From contig OY744605.1 of NCBI GenBank assembly GCA_963556255.1, positions 9,541,873-9,605,872 on the forward strand: DNA of 64,000 nucleotides, in the 5' to 3' direction. Below the pieces are notes generated by a model. That model was not told where the DNA came from and did no database searches. It saw only the letters and a program-made list of their open reading frames with translations. Each line of letters opens with the position of its first letter. The stretch's first letter is position 1. A program made the translations under genes and the position numbers. This stretch comes from Allolobophora icterica. Its lineage: Eukaryota > Annelida > Clitellata > Crassiclitellata > Lumbricidae. This document shows, piece after piece, positions 53,491 to 61,941 of the stretch.

Positions 53491-55671
53491 CTATACTTCT
53501 GACCGTCCCCCGTGTCTAAAAGATGTATAGATCTGGAAGTGAGATATTCCAAAAGTAGCTTGTGGTGGGCTGGTGACCAAGACAATCAGCCTGAATTTTT
53601 TGTATTCTCTGTCATCAGTGAAGGTGAACTCTTCTGCAGAATTAGTCAAAGTGACAGTGGAGGAAATGAGAGGATAGAATGCCATTCCTACTTCAGGAGC
53701 GGTGAGTGGAATCCCACAAATCTTCCAGGACGTGATACGTGGTGCGGTAGGACTAGATCCCCCAGCCAGACTAACCTTCCATACTTTCACAGGCGTCGGG
53801 CATTCAATCTGTAACCAAGTCCCACTACCCTGAGCCAAAATATCGGCTCTCGATGTGGACGCCGTCTTCCACTCACCTCTCACACCCGAGTTGAATGCCA
53901 TATGAGGCGGGTTAGTGGGTAAAGATTCGTTGGCTGAGGCAATAAAACCCGTTTCGGAAACATTTCTGGATAGGGGCGGAATATGGCCGCTGTAGTTGAG
54001 AATCTTGATATTCAGCGCGTATCGCCTTTCATTAGCTATCTCACCGTCTACATACCGCTTGTTAGTCAGGTACCACGGTCCCGAGGGCGGCGTTTCATTA
54101 TTCGTAGTGGCGATGGTGATCAGCCGCGTCACTTGTTTAAAACTCACAGCGTCGCTATCGGATCCTGAAATTTCTGTTGGGAGTCCAGTCACTCTTTTAC
54201 CACCCATAGCCAGATCACCGGTCATGGTACTGCCGGATTTGAACACGCATGCGCTCCTAACGATAACATCTTGCTCGTTGGCATATCTCTTAGCGGCGTC
54301 AGCTTTCTGGTCCGCATAGAGTCTAACGGAAGCTCCAATCTCAGCGTTTTTCACGTCAACGTATCGTTTATTTGTCACATGCAACGGTTCTGTTGGTACT
54401 CTATCACTCTTTGTCATGTTGTCGGCGATCAGCTTCGATACTTGTGCCATACTCGTCGCGTCGCTTTCGGACGTTGCTGCGCCCGTAGGGAGCCCAGTAA
54501 CTCTATTGCCACCCATGGTTAAATCACCCGTCATTGCATCACCAGCTTTAAGCACGCATGCGCTCCTAACGATAACATCTTGCTCGTTGGCGTACGTCTT
54601 AGCAGCTTCAGCTTTCTGGTCCGCATAGAGTCTAACTGAAGCTCCAATCTCAGCGTTTTTCGCGTCCACATACCGTTTGTTAGTCAAGTACTTTGGTCCA
54701 GCCGGCGCCGTATCATTATTCTTAGTGGCGTTGCTGATCAGCTGCGTCACCTGTTTCAAACTCGCGGCGTCGCTATCAGATCCTGGAATTTCTGTTGGCA
54801 GCCCAGTCACTCTTTTACCACCCATGGTCAAATCACCAGTCATAGAATCGCCGGTTTTGAGCACATGCCCGCCTCTTACGATAGCATGCTTCTCGTCCAC
54901 ATATCTTCTAGCGGTGGTGACCTTCTCATCCACGTACTGTCTGTAAGAAGCGTCGCGGGAATCTACATACCGCTTATTCACCACATGCAACGACTCCGTG
55001 GGTACTCTATCGAGTTTTACTAGAGCGCCAGCGACCGCTGTTGACACTTGTTTCCAACTCGCTGCGTCGCTATCGGATCCTGAAATTTCTGTTGGGAGCC
55101 CAGTAACTCGGTGGCCACCCATAACTAAACTTCCAGTCATTACACCGCCGGATTTGAGCACGCACGCATTCCTGACGATAACATCTTGCTCGTTAACATA
55201 ACTTTTAACAATAAGGTCCTTGTCATCTGCATACCGCCTAACGGAATCTCTCAGCCCCGCATTCTTCTCGTCCGTGTACTGCCTGGCATCGATAAGTTTT
55301 TGGTCTGCATGATTTTCGGCTGCGGTCGCCTTCTGGTCCGCGTATCGTACCACTTGTGCCCAGCTCGCAGCGTCGCTTTCAGACGCACCAGCGTCTGTGG
55401 GCAGCCCAGTAACTTTGTGACCACCCATTTTTAAAACACCAGACATCGTTCCACCGGTGATTTGTAAGTTGTCCTGATCTATGATGTCTGCATAAGCCTT
55501 TGTCGCGGCGTCTGTTTCCATCGTGGGCGTTCCCACGTTTGTCAGTCGAAAACCTCCAGCCGACAGAATTCCCATCATGGTATCACCCGCTTTGTGGACG
55601 AGCCCAGCTGCGCTTATCTGCCCCCCTCCCACCCCACCTCCACCGTCTCTTCCAAATTTATCAACCGGCAT
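53491..55671 (-). CDS. Fibre protein with phage tail-fibre-type repeats
   Basis: The open frame allows a start at 55683. I prefer the Met four codons later, which gives the MPVDKFGR N-terminus I associate with these proteins. There are six copies of the motif G..M.G.L.MGG.RVTGLPT followed by SDAAS..QV, at about residues 33, 77, 179, 278, 382 and 484 of the 730-residue frame. They are joined by helical ADQKA..YANEQDVIVR linkers. This is the classic repeat of bacteriophage tail fibres. A C-terminal domain at about 560-730 (W..AS, GTWLQIECP.PV.VWKVSL, DDREYKKFRL) looks like a beta-sandwich, galactose-binding-like head. Inferred role: trimeric spike for host attachment. Internal repeats are nearly identical at the DNA level. 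Confidence 0.85.
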   Translation of the reverse strand: MPVDKFGRDGGGGVGGGQISAAGLVHKAGDTMMGILSAGGFRLTNVGTPTMETDAATKAYADIIDQDNLQITGGTMSGVLKMGGHKVTGLPTDAGASESDAASWAQVVRYADQKATAAENHADQKLIDARQYTDEKNAGLRDSVRRYADDKDLIVKSYVNEQDVIVRNACVLKSGGVMTGSLVMGGHRVTGLPTEISGSDSDAASWKQVSTAVAGALVKLDRVPTESLHVVNKRYVDSRDASYRQYVDEKVTTARRYVDEKHAIVRGGHVLKTGDSMTGDLTMGGKRVTGLPTEIPGSDSDAASLKQVTQLISNATKNNDTAPAGPKYLTNKRYVDAKNAEIGASVRLYADQKAEAAKTYANEQDVIVRSACVLKAGDAMTGDLTMGGNRVTGLPTGAATSESDATSMAQVSKLIADNMTKSDRVPTEPLHVTNKRYVDVKNAEIGASVRLYADQKADAAKRYANEQDVIVRSACVFKSGSTMTGDLAMGGKRVTGLPTEISGSDSDAVSFKQVTRLITIATTNNETPPSGPWYLTNKRYVDGEIANERRYALNIKILNYSGHIPPLSRNVSETGFIASANESLPTNPPHMAFNSGVRGEWKTASTSRADILAQGSGTWLQIECPTPVKVWKVSLAGGSSPTAPRITSWKICGIPLTAPEVGMAFYPLISSTVTLTNSAEEFTFTDDREYKKFRLIVLVTSPPQATFGISHFQIYTSFRHGGRSEV

Positions 55672-55698
55672 TTTTATATACAAAAAGGTGACGGAAGT

Positions 55699-56646
55699 CT
55701 AACATAGGTCAAGAATGATATCTTCAAAATTCTTTCCAGCAGTGAGCTCTCTTAGCACGGTCAGGCAGAGATGACCACAGACCACATCATCGGGACCCTG
55801 CAGCTGGAACGTCTGTGTTCTTATAGGATTTTTTAAATATCGAGAAATTTCGAGAGGTGGATCCAGCCCATAACTGTCAAAATAGACTGCTGTAGGTCCA
55901 TCTATCCAATAGGCGACCCAGTGAGTACCATCGCCGGAACCGGAATCTAAATTAACAACTCCACACTCCTTCTCACGAGCCACGGCTGGCAGACCATCTC
56001 GCATGAAAACACCGCGGAAATGCGGCAGACCTCGGGCGACTTTCTCTATGTCAAAGTTGCTCAACGGTTTTAGTTTTTTTTGCCCGATATAGTAGAGACC
56101 GGATCCTTTGCACTTTGAACAGCAACCACCATAAGTCTGGCGCCCGAGATATAAACCGGTTCCACGGACCTGAGCTTCGAGTTCGCGATTATGACGCGCG
56201 GCCTTTGCTAAAGCCGCGTCGTCGATCCGTTTTTTCTCGGCTTGGGCCGCATCGCTGGCCTGTTTCTTGCGCAGAGCCTCTGCATCGCTGGCCTGTTTGT
56301 TGTGCACGGCCTTTGCCACCTCGGCGGCCCCTCCAGCCGCGGCACCCACCGCGGTTAACCCGCCAAAAATCAGTGGGAGGAGAGCCAGTAGTGGAAGAAA
56401 TCCGCCCGATTTTGTCATCTTTTTCAGTTGCGTTTTGGTGAATCTCAGCTCCATGCCAACGCCTTCCGAAATCTTCCTCACGATTCGGGCGGCTTGAAAT
56501 TTTGTAAGCGCGAGCTTATCGTCTCCACGAAGCTGGCCATGAGTGAGCCGGATCGTGGCGCCAGTGCCATCGCGCGCAGCTTTAGCCAATGTTGCCTTTT
56601 GCCCTTCGGTCAGCGAAAGGCCGAACGCAACGTATTCAGTTTTCAT
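55699..56646 (-). CDS. PRO: Adenain-like maturation protease fused to a pVI/pX-like N-terminus
   Basis: This is a 315-residue protein. The C-terminal half has the adenovirus-type cysteine protease signature: H242 in THWVAYW, D257 in YFDSYG, Q283 and C290 in QGPDDVVCGHLC. The Gln-to-Cys spacing of seven is that expected for the oxyanion Gln and catalytic Cys. The N-terminal 165 residues are different: a basic start, a strongly hydrophobic Gly/Ala segment (82-113, FLPLLALLPLIFGG), a charged Ala/Lys-rich helix, and GTGLYLGR and GSGLYYIG motifs that look like processing sites of virion core proteins. C-x2-C pairs (C175-C179) lie in between. It therefore appears to be a fusion of a membrane-active core protein with the protease. 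The function is cleavage of virion precursors. Confidence 0.88.
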   Translation of the reverse strand: MKTEYVAFGLSLTEGQKATLAKAARDGTGATIRLTHGQLRGDDKLALTKFQAARIVRKISEGVGMELRFTKTQLKKMTKSGGFLPLLALLPLIFGGLTAVGAAAGGAAEVAKAVHNKQASDAEALRKKQASDAAQAEKKRIDDAALAKAARHNRELEAQVRGTGLYLGRQTYGGCCSKCKGSGLYYIGQKKLKPLSNFDIEKVARGLPHFRGVFMRDGLPAVAREKECGVVNLDSGSGDGTHWVAYWIDGPTAVYFDSYGLDPPLEISRYLKNPIRTQTFQLQGPDDVVCGHLCLTVLRELTAGKNFEDIILDLC

Positions 56647-56702
56647 TTTTGGAAAAAATATATCTAAAAGAGGGCCTTGTATCTAAATGTGAAAAACGAT
56701 TT

Positions 56703-57998
56703 CTAGTAAACGACGTTGAATTTGCTGCCATCCGATTCAAAATTCAGGAGTCGGTCGCTGATCAGGACGGCATATGCTGTCGTATTATTTGGTACCCCTT
56801 CGTTAAAGTCCACCTTGATTTGTGTGTCCTGTACAGAGGTTTTAAGTCGTTCAGATTGCCTCCGCACGTCCAGAACGAAGATCGGAAACAAATCCACAAA
56901 TTCGATTGGTGTCAGTTGGCATGACGATTCACGCGCGTCTATGCCGCAATATTCTTCCTTGAAGTCACGTAGGGCCTTGTAAGCGCGAGAGGTTGTCCTC
57001 TTGGTGAAGTCGAGATTCATGTCAACAACCGGGTAGCGATCGCTGTTGAGCATAGCGAAAATGTTGCGAACCTGCACATGGTCAAACAGTGCCGGATTCT
57101 GGCCTTGATGTGCATTCTTTCCAGTTTGAAAAGCAACAAGAATCCAGCGTGGCTTTTCCGTGCCCGACTTAACACTCAAACGCCAGGAAAAAGTCGTCGC
57201 TCGTGGCACCGCAATGTTGTCGCATTGCATGGCGCGGAATGCTACAGGTACCTTAACCTTGGCTTCAATCTGCTTCATTAGCATGCTTTTATACTCCAAA
57301 GCGGGTATTATATGCGGCATGAACCAGGAGAGTTTAGTCAGCGTGATCTGGCCATTGACCGCAGCGGCTTCCTTGAAGATCGCGTCTGCATCCCCCTGCC
57401 GGCTCAGCAGTAAGGAGTGTTTAATCCCGTATACGACCTTGTGATAATCATCGCAAAAGCCGAATAGATGTCTTAAGGGAACGATGAATGAAAACGTTCC
57501 AATAGGGACGGGTTTTCCAATGATCATCAGTCGACGGGCCTCGAAGCCGATATTCGCGGTCGCCGCCGCCGCACTCGTGTCCTTCTGCCAACACATGTTT
57601 AAACCTTCAGCTCTGGAGAAGTCGTCGCCGTAAACCAGCATGCCTTTCATCGTCGTGGCTTGCCCAGGTGACATGACATTCTCTATCTCGGTGTTGTTAG
57701 CCAGGTATCGAATCTGAGAAAACATGTACGGGACGGCGTTGTTGATGAATGACACCAACGTGTCCGCGATGTAAGCGGCGCCAGTTGTTGTAAGCCTGCC
57801 CTCCACAAGAAGGTAACTCTTAGAAGGCTGCGTGAAAATGTCTTGGTTCTGGATGTCTATCTGTATGGCCTGGCCATTGTTGATAGCCGCGGGATTTTGT
57901 GACTCATACTCGCGGTATTCAAACGATTCGATGCTATTGTCATCGGGCACCGCCGAAGCGATGTCCAACATTTCACTCGGCACGTCAAATGCCGCCAT
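56703..57998 (-). CDS. MCP: Major capsid protein (double jelly-roll type)
   Basis: This 431-residue protein is the largest structural protein apart from the fibre. The Polinton signature region PLRHLFGFCDDYHKVVYG, followed by KHSLLLSRQGDADAI, lies at about 174-210. The rest alternates beta-rich segments (SKSYLLVEGRLT, VDMNLDF and FVDLFPIFVLDV) as expected of two stacked jelly rolls. It is shorter than many Polinton capsid proteins (often near 600 residues by my recollection). It sits between the protease and the pVI-like peptide, the usual morphogenesis block. It should form hexon-like trimers of an icosahedral shell. Confidence 0.85.
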   Translation of the reverse strand: MAAFDVPSEMLDIASAVPDDNSIESFEYREYESQNPAAINNGQAIQIDIQNQDIFTQPSKSYLLVEGRLTTTGAAYIADTLVSFINNAVPYMFSQIRYLANNTEIENVMSPGQATTMKGMLVYGDDFSRAEGLNMCWQKDTSAAAATANIGFEARRLMIIGKPVPIGTFSFIVPLRHLFGFCDDYHKVVYGIKHSLLLSRQGDADAIFKEAAAVNGQITLTKLSWFMPHIIPALEYKSMLMKQIEAKVKVPVAFRAMQCDNIAVPRATTFSWRLSVKSGTEKPRWILVAFQTGKNAHQGQNPALFDHVQVRNIFAMLNSDRYPVVDMNLDFTKRTTSRAYKALRDFKEEYCGIDARESSCQLTPIEFVDLFPIFVLDVRRQSERLKTSVQDTQIKVDFNEGVPNNTTAYAVLISDRLLNFESDGSKFNVVY

Positions 57999-58109
57999 TA
58001 TTATAGTTAAAAAAGTTCAAGCTTCAATTATTAATCATGTTGCAAATTAATTTCATATGTGGTGGGTTAAACATTTTTTTCCGTTTTGTGAATTAGTCGG
58101 AAATTTTTT

Positions 58110-58598
58110 TCATTTTGCGAGAAACAGACCCCTACCACCACGACTCGGCTTTATAGTCTTGAAACCGGATCCAGCAATGCGGCTGTTTATGTCAGCCATT
58201 GTCGGAACAACGGGTGGTGGACTCACAGCCAGTTGTTTTAAGTATTCGATGCTCTTGTCGCTGAGCGCCTTCTCCAAAGGTGCGGGGACAACGGGCGCGG
58301 CAGCTGAATTTTCATTTCGTAAATGAGCTTCATTTACGGCCGCAGCGCGTCTCGCTTTCACGGCATCAACGATCTGCCTGACGGCAGACGCTGTTGTGGC
58401 CCCAGCTTTCACCACATTACCAACTACATCGGCAACGTTTGTTATTACGCCTTTATTCGCCGAAATGAAGGAGCCTGCACGGCCAAGAAAGCCCGCGATT
58501 TTGGGTATCCAGTCGAAAAGTCCACCACCCACGACACGACGCCGCTTTTTAATTCCAAGAACCAACATTAGAATATTTAAGTGTGAACATTTACGCAC
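58110..58598 (-). CDS. Small basic pVI/pX-like virion core protein
   Basis: The frame has 162 codons. Met11 (MLVLGIKKRRR) is a likely alternative start because the first ten codons overlap the end of the upstream minor capsid gene by 8 bases. After a basic cluster and GGGLFDWIPKIAGFLGRAG, an amphipathic stretch like those of membrane-lytic capsid peptides, come small helical Val/Ala-rich segments, a Pro-rich middle and a Gly-Arg-rich C-terminus ending GRGLFLAK. I infer an endosome-disrupting or core protein analogous to adenovirus pVI/pX. The two Gly-rich GLF sites could be protease targets. Confidence 0.7.
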   Translation of the reverse strand: MRKCSHLNILMLVLGIKKRRRVVGGGLFDWIPKIAGFLGRAGSFISANKGVITNVADVVGNVVKAGATTASAVRQIVDAVKARRAAAVNEAHLRNENSAAAPVVPAPLEKALSDKSIEYLKQLAVSPPPVVPTMADINSRIAGSGFKTIKPSRGGRGLFLAK

Positions 58599-59382
58599 TG
58601 CGGATGTGAAACCTTATAGTTACTGTCTCACCGCGGAGGTTTAATTGTTCACCATTCTGGTCGGTCAGCCACACACGAATGCCCTGTACGTTACCAGCCG
58701 GTGCAACTGGTAGGTACACCAGATTTTTCGGAGACTCGATTACCTTGTAGCCGGGCGACACATCCGGGAAAAAACTATAGATTACTGGCAGCTGGCTACC
58801 ATTTCGATACGATCCAGAGATAATGTCACAATTTACCAGGATTGTGTCCACGCGGAGAATATCGACTGGATTTTCTCCCTCTTTATAACCACTACCAAGC
58901 CTCTGAGGGTTAAAACCGAGCATTTGCCTGATGGTAGATTGAGCCATATTTACCTTATATAGGGCATTCGTAATTTTTATGAAGGCGCGTAGGGTAGATG
59001 CGTTAGCTCCTATGGTAATAGGAGAGTTAAAGCCGAGTGGTGCCACACCCGTCGGAGAATTTTGCTTTTCTAACTGCCTACCGATTTCATCATTAATCTG
59101 TGCGATCTCGTAGCTTCCGTCGGGCAAAATGATCGTCTTCCACGTCACACCATTGTCGGTGCTGTAGACGAACTTGTTATTTGTACTATCGATGTTGGGA
59201 ATCGAATTATAAGTTTCAAGATTGACCAAAGCAAGCTCAAAGCGTCTTTTTGGATCCAGGTACAGCGGTGGTGAGAAAGCCGTGGTCCACCCTGTAGTAT
59301 CTGAGGAAACAACTATACTAAAATTTTCCTTAGGCTGTAAAAGTTCTCTAATTTCTTCGAGCAGTTTCTCCGAGCGTTCCAT
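58591..59382 (-). CDS. mCP: Minor capsid (penton-like, single jelly-roll) protein
   Basis: This 263-residue protein has the Polinton minor-capsid pattern: FELALVNLETYNSIPNID at about 49-66, then NNKFVYSTDNGVTW and ILPDGSYEIAQIN. Its strand-rich C-terminus (LVYLPVAP, IRVWLTDQNGEQL, VTIRFHIRS) is typical as well. It begins 10 bases after the upstream coding region and overlaps the following gene by 8 bases, so the two are translationally close. The expected role is to close the five-fold vertices and anchor the fibre. Confidence 0.85.
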   Translation of the reverse strand: MERSEKLLEEIRELLQPKENFSIVVSSDTTGWTTAFSPPLYLDPKRRFELALVNLETYNSIPNIDSTNNKFVYSTDNGVTWKTIILPDGSYEIAQINDEIGRQLEKQNSPTGVAPLGFNSPITIGANASTLRAFIKITNALYKVNMAQSTIRQMLGFNPQRLGSGYKEGENPVDILRVDTILVNCDIISGSYRNGSQLPVIYSFFPDVSPGYKVIESPKNLVYLPVAPAGNVQGIRVWLTDQNGEQLNLRGETVTIRFHIRSA

Positions 59383-59392
59383 CTTGTGTGCT

Positions 59393-60514
59393 TTATTTTA
59401 TGAGCATGTTTCTATTCAATTCGAGTGCCAGCTCTTTGGAGATCGCGCCGGAACGCAGTAACTCGTCGAGAATGGCGGAGATTTCGTTGCCGAGACCAGT
59501 GTTTCCCGCGGCCCTAGAGGCCACCAAAAGCTGCAACCTCTCTACCAGAGCGTTTGGGTCGTTGTAGAACTGCACCGCGCCGCCTCGAATCAGCTGGAAC
59601 TTTTTACTTTTCCGGCCATGAATAGGCAGACCAGACATCTGTACGAGTTTTTTAAAAGTTTCAATTGCTTGAGGCGAGTATTGCTTAGTCTTAACGAAGC
59701 GTTTCGTTAACAGGCTGAACAACGACTCATCGGCCGGAGATTCGAGAACGAGGTTACCACCTTTAAACACTCTCAGTCTACCGGCAGACAACGCGACGGG
59801 GTCAACGGAGAGCTCACCCAAGGCGTTACCTTGTAATTTCAGAGGAACGGCTGGAACACTGAAACCCTTTCCTTTTTTAGTGATGGCGTGGCCTTTCAAT
59901 AGCAAACGAATTCGATCTCTGTAGTCCTGTAGGACGCCGATATCTACGGCCAGCGCATGTACCTTTTCTTCGTCTCCGTTCTTATTGGCCTTCCTTTTCT
60001 CTTTGCCCAGGGTGTGGCGATTATAATAATTTACGCCTTCGATTATCTGTTTCACAGCTGCCGTGTCGTTCAGGTCGAGCTCGCTCGGAGGGGTAAAACC
60101 GTGCCGCCTGATTGTATCGACGTTGAGATGTCTGTTTGGGTGGACGAGCAATGCTTCCGCTGGAGCAGATGCTCCTGCGGCGGGGTGTGCCGCAATCGCT
60201 GGAATAGCCGTTGGAGCAGTTGCTCCAACGGAATCACCGAACAACGCCGCTATCGGGTTAAAATTAGCAGACTCTGAAATCTGCGCCGGCAAATCCTGTA
60301 AAGCGCTGGTAACTTTCTTCAGCTCCTTGGACGTAGCCGCCTGGGATTCAGCCGTGGCTGTGGCGATTGGTTTGAAAAGCTTTGCCGCATCGTACTGAAG
60401 GTTGGCTTCACCGAGCTTCTCATCCACGAAACGCTGTCTCAATCGATTTCTGCGAGCTAAATAACCCTGAGTCAACGCGTCTCGCTCCTGTTTAGACGAA
60501 ACTTTTGTCCACAT
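59393..60514 (-). CDS. Polinton-conserved coiled-coil protein (PX-like)
   Basis: This 373-residue protein has no membrane segment. The N-terminal 100 residues are highly helical and charged (ALTQGYLARRNRLRQRF, TSKELKKVTSALQDLP). An Ala/Pro linker follows. The centre and C-terminus are compact, ending ISAILDELLRSGAISKELAL. I recognise this ending and the general plan from the conserved unassigned protein next to the ATPase in many animal Polintons. Likely virion-associated, with exact function unknown. The start MWTKVSSK is preceded by a 50-bp duplication that contains a second, decoy MWTKV start. Confidence 0.75.
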   Translation of the reverse strand: MWTKVSSKQERDALTQGYLARRNRLRQRFVDEKLGEANLQYDAAKLFKPIATATAESQAATSKELKKVTSALQDLPAQISESANFNPIAALFGDSVGATAPTAIPAIAAHPAAGASAPAEALLVHPNRHLNVDTIRRHGFTPPSELDLNDTAAVKQIIEGVNYYNRHTLGKEKRKANKNGDEEKVHALAVDIGVLQDYRDRIRLLLKGHAITKKGKGFSVPAVPLKLQGNALGELSVDPVALSAGRLRVFKGGNLVLESPADESLFSLLTKRFVKTKQYSPQAIETFKKLVQMSGLPIHGRKSKKFQLIRGGAVQFYNDPNALVERLQLLVASRAAGNTGLGNEISAILDELLRSGAISKELALELNRNMLIK

Positions 60515-60587
60515 CGTGGTTGTATGTCGACTATATCTTGACGGTAACGATTACCTTTGTCCACATCGCGTTGTATGTCGACTATAT
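60507..60587. repeat. 50-bp tandem duplication over the PX-like start codon
   Basis: The segment tgtccacatcg.g.ttgtatgtcgactatat occurs at 60507 and again at about 60557. On the minus strand each copy gives an ATG followed by TGGACAAA. The upstream copy opens only an 11-codon frame (MWTKVIVTVKI). Confidence 0.85.
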
Positions 60588-60605
60588 GTTGTCTATATCG
60601 TGTCT

Positions 60606-61292
60606 TTAAATACTTGCCTTGGGCTTATAGAAGCGATCAAACCCGCAACGATATTTTCCGTCGTACACTTTGGACGTCAAATCTATGACTGCGAATCCAT
60701 ATGGCTGAGCAGCACACTCGCTGAAGAACGTACGGAACTCATCGAAAGACATGTCGCCGCCCACGAACGTATCGTGAATGGCTCGCAAATTTATACTGTC
60801 TTGGTTGAAGAGGACGATAAGATTGGCATTGTCGCGGATGGCTTGCTTTGGAATGCGGAAGTAATTCTGAGTTAAGTAGAAGCAGTCCGCGCCACCGTGT
60901 CGACCCATAGTGAAATACCTTTCGATGGGCGACTGTTTTTCAAGCATGACGTCATCGAAAACTAGAAGACTTCTGGCATTCTTATTTAATGATTCAACTG
61001 GAACTATTTCATCTGAGCAAGAGTGAAAGGAAGCCACTTCCTTCCCGGCAACTTTTTCGAGTTCTGTTATCCAGTCCCGAAGAAACTGATATTTTTCCTG
61101 TCCCAGAGACTTTGAGTAGAGGTATAGCCGATCAAAACGCAGGTACCCCTTCTTCAACAGAAGGTTAAGCAGTAAGTTTGTTTTTCCACATCCGCTAGGC
61201 CCACAGATTATACACCGTATGCTAGATGGCAACAACCAATGGTGGTGTTTTTTCCCATCGTCGGCTTCGAGATCAAAATTTGTTATTTCCAT
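60606..61292 (-). CDS. ATP: Genome-packaging ATPase (A32/FtsK-HerA type)
   Basis: I take the internal Met at 61292 (MEITNFDLEA), because the 29 codons upstream in the 257-codon frame are not family-like; this gives 228 residues. Walker A is GPSGCGKT at 31-38. Walker B is SLLVFDDV at 108-115. A sensor-like FYLTQNYF follows at about 138-145 and an arginine-containing RHGGAD loop precedes it. The length is normal for Polinton ATPases. The role is to drive double-stranded DNA into capsids. The gene is divergent from the phospholipase gene, with only about 20-40 bases between starts, so they must share a compact two-way promoter. Confidence 0.92.
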   Translation of the reverse strand: MEITNFDLEADDGKKHHHWLLPSSIRCIICGPSGCGKTNLLLNLLLKKGYLRFDRLYLYSKSLGQEKYQFLRDWITELEKVAGKEVASFHSCSDEIVPVESLNKNARSLLVFDDVMLEKQSPIERYFTMGRHGGADCFYLTQNYFRIPKQAIRDNANLIVLFNQDSINLRAIHDTFVGGDMSFDEFRTFFSECAAQPYGFAVIDLTSKVYDGKYRCGFDRFYKPKASI

Positions 61293-61312
61293 ATAGAGAC
61301 AACGAGTTATGA

Positions 61313-61891
61313 TTGTATTCAACGAAAACAATGTATTGCCTACGATGTAAGAAACATACTGAGACTTCAAATGAAACAATTGTCGAGTTACGAAACGGCC
61401 GACCAGCCAAGAAGGGAACCTGTGCCGTCTGCGGTGTAAAGAAGAGCCAAATTTTGCCTTCGAAAGCGCGAAAGACTGGTGGTTCTCTACTGAATAGGGC
61501 CCTCAACGCTCTACCTCTACCAGAAATGCATATGAGCCTTCCATCCGGTATGTCTTCGGAAGATAATCCGGGAGGTTCTTTCCAGAATACAGGAGCGTCC
61601 TCTTACTGTGGGCCATTCACAAAACTCGATAAACGGCTGTCACAGCGCTATCACGGTGTTAATCAGCTCGACCGTGCGTGCCTCCACCACGATGTGGCTT
61701 ACGCAGTTCATAAAGATACCCCAGGGCGTAACCACGCAGATGACATCCTCGCTGCAGCCGCGTCGAAGATCGCACTCACCGATGAAACTCCGGATTATGA
61801 GAAGAAGGATGCCCGGCTCGTATCGGCCATTATGTCAGCAAAGTCGAGGCTAGGGATGGGTGTCAGAACGAGCCAGCGAAAACGCAAATGA
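61313..61891 (+). CDS. Zinc-ribbon plus parvovirus-type phospholipase A2 virion protein
   Basis: The frame has 192 codons; Met7 (MYCLRCKK) is the likelier start. N-terminal Cys pairs at 9/12 and 37/40 with a conserved NGRPAKKG between them match the small DUF5679-type zinc ribbon. A Gly/Ser/Pro linker leads to a phospholipase A2 core with calcium loop YCGP (98-101), a D120-R-A-C123 helix and catalytic H126-D127, as in parvovirus capsid lipases. The C-terminus is basic (TSQRKRK). Inferred role: breaching endosomal membranes during entry, perhaps with nucleic-acid binding through the ribbon. It is transcribed opposite to the capsid genes. Confidence 0.85.
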   Translation: MYSTKTMYCLRCKKHTETSNETIVELRNGRPAKKGTCAVCGVKKSQILPSKARKTGGSLLNRALNALPLPEMHMSLPSGMSSEDNPGGSFQNTGASSYCGPFTKLDKRLSQRYHGVNQLDRACLHHDVAYAVHKDTPGRNHADDILAAAASKIALTDETPDYEKKDARLVSAIMSAKSRLGMGVRTSQRKRK

Positions 61892-61941
61892 AAATCATTT
61901 GTGTATGTGTTTACCTGTTTGTAATATATAGTATTACTGAA

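Noticed and set aside
53512..55691. Plus-strand frames under the fibre gene
   Set aside because: They are antisense shadows repeated with the fibre repeats.
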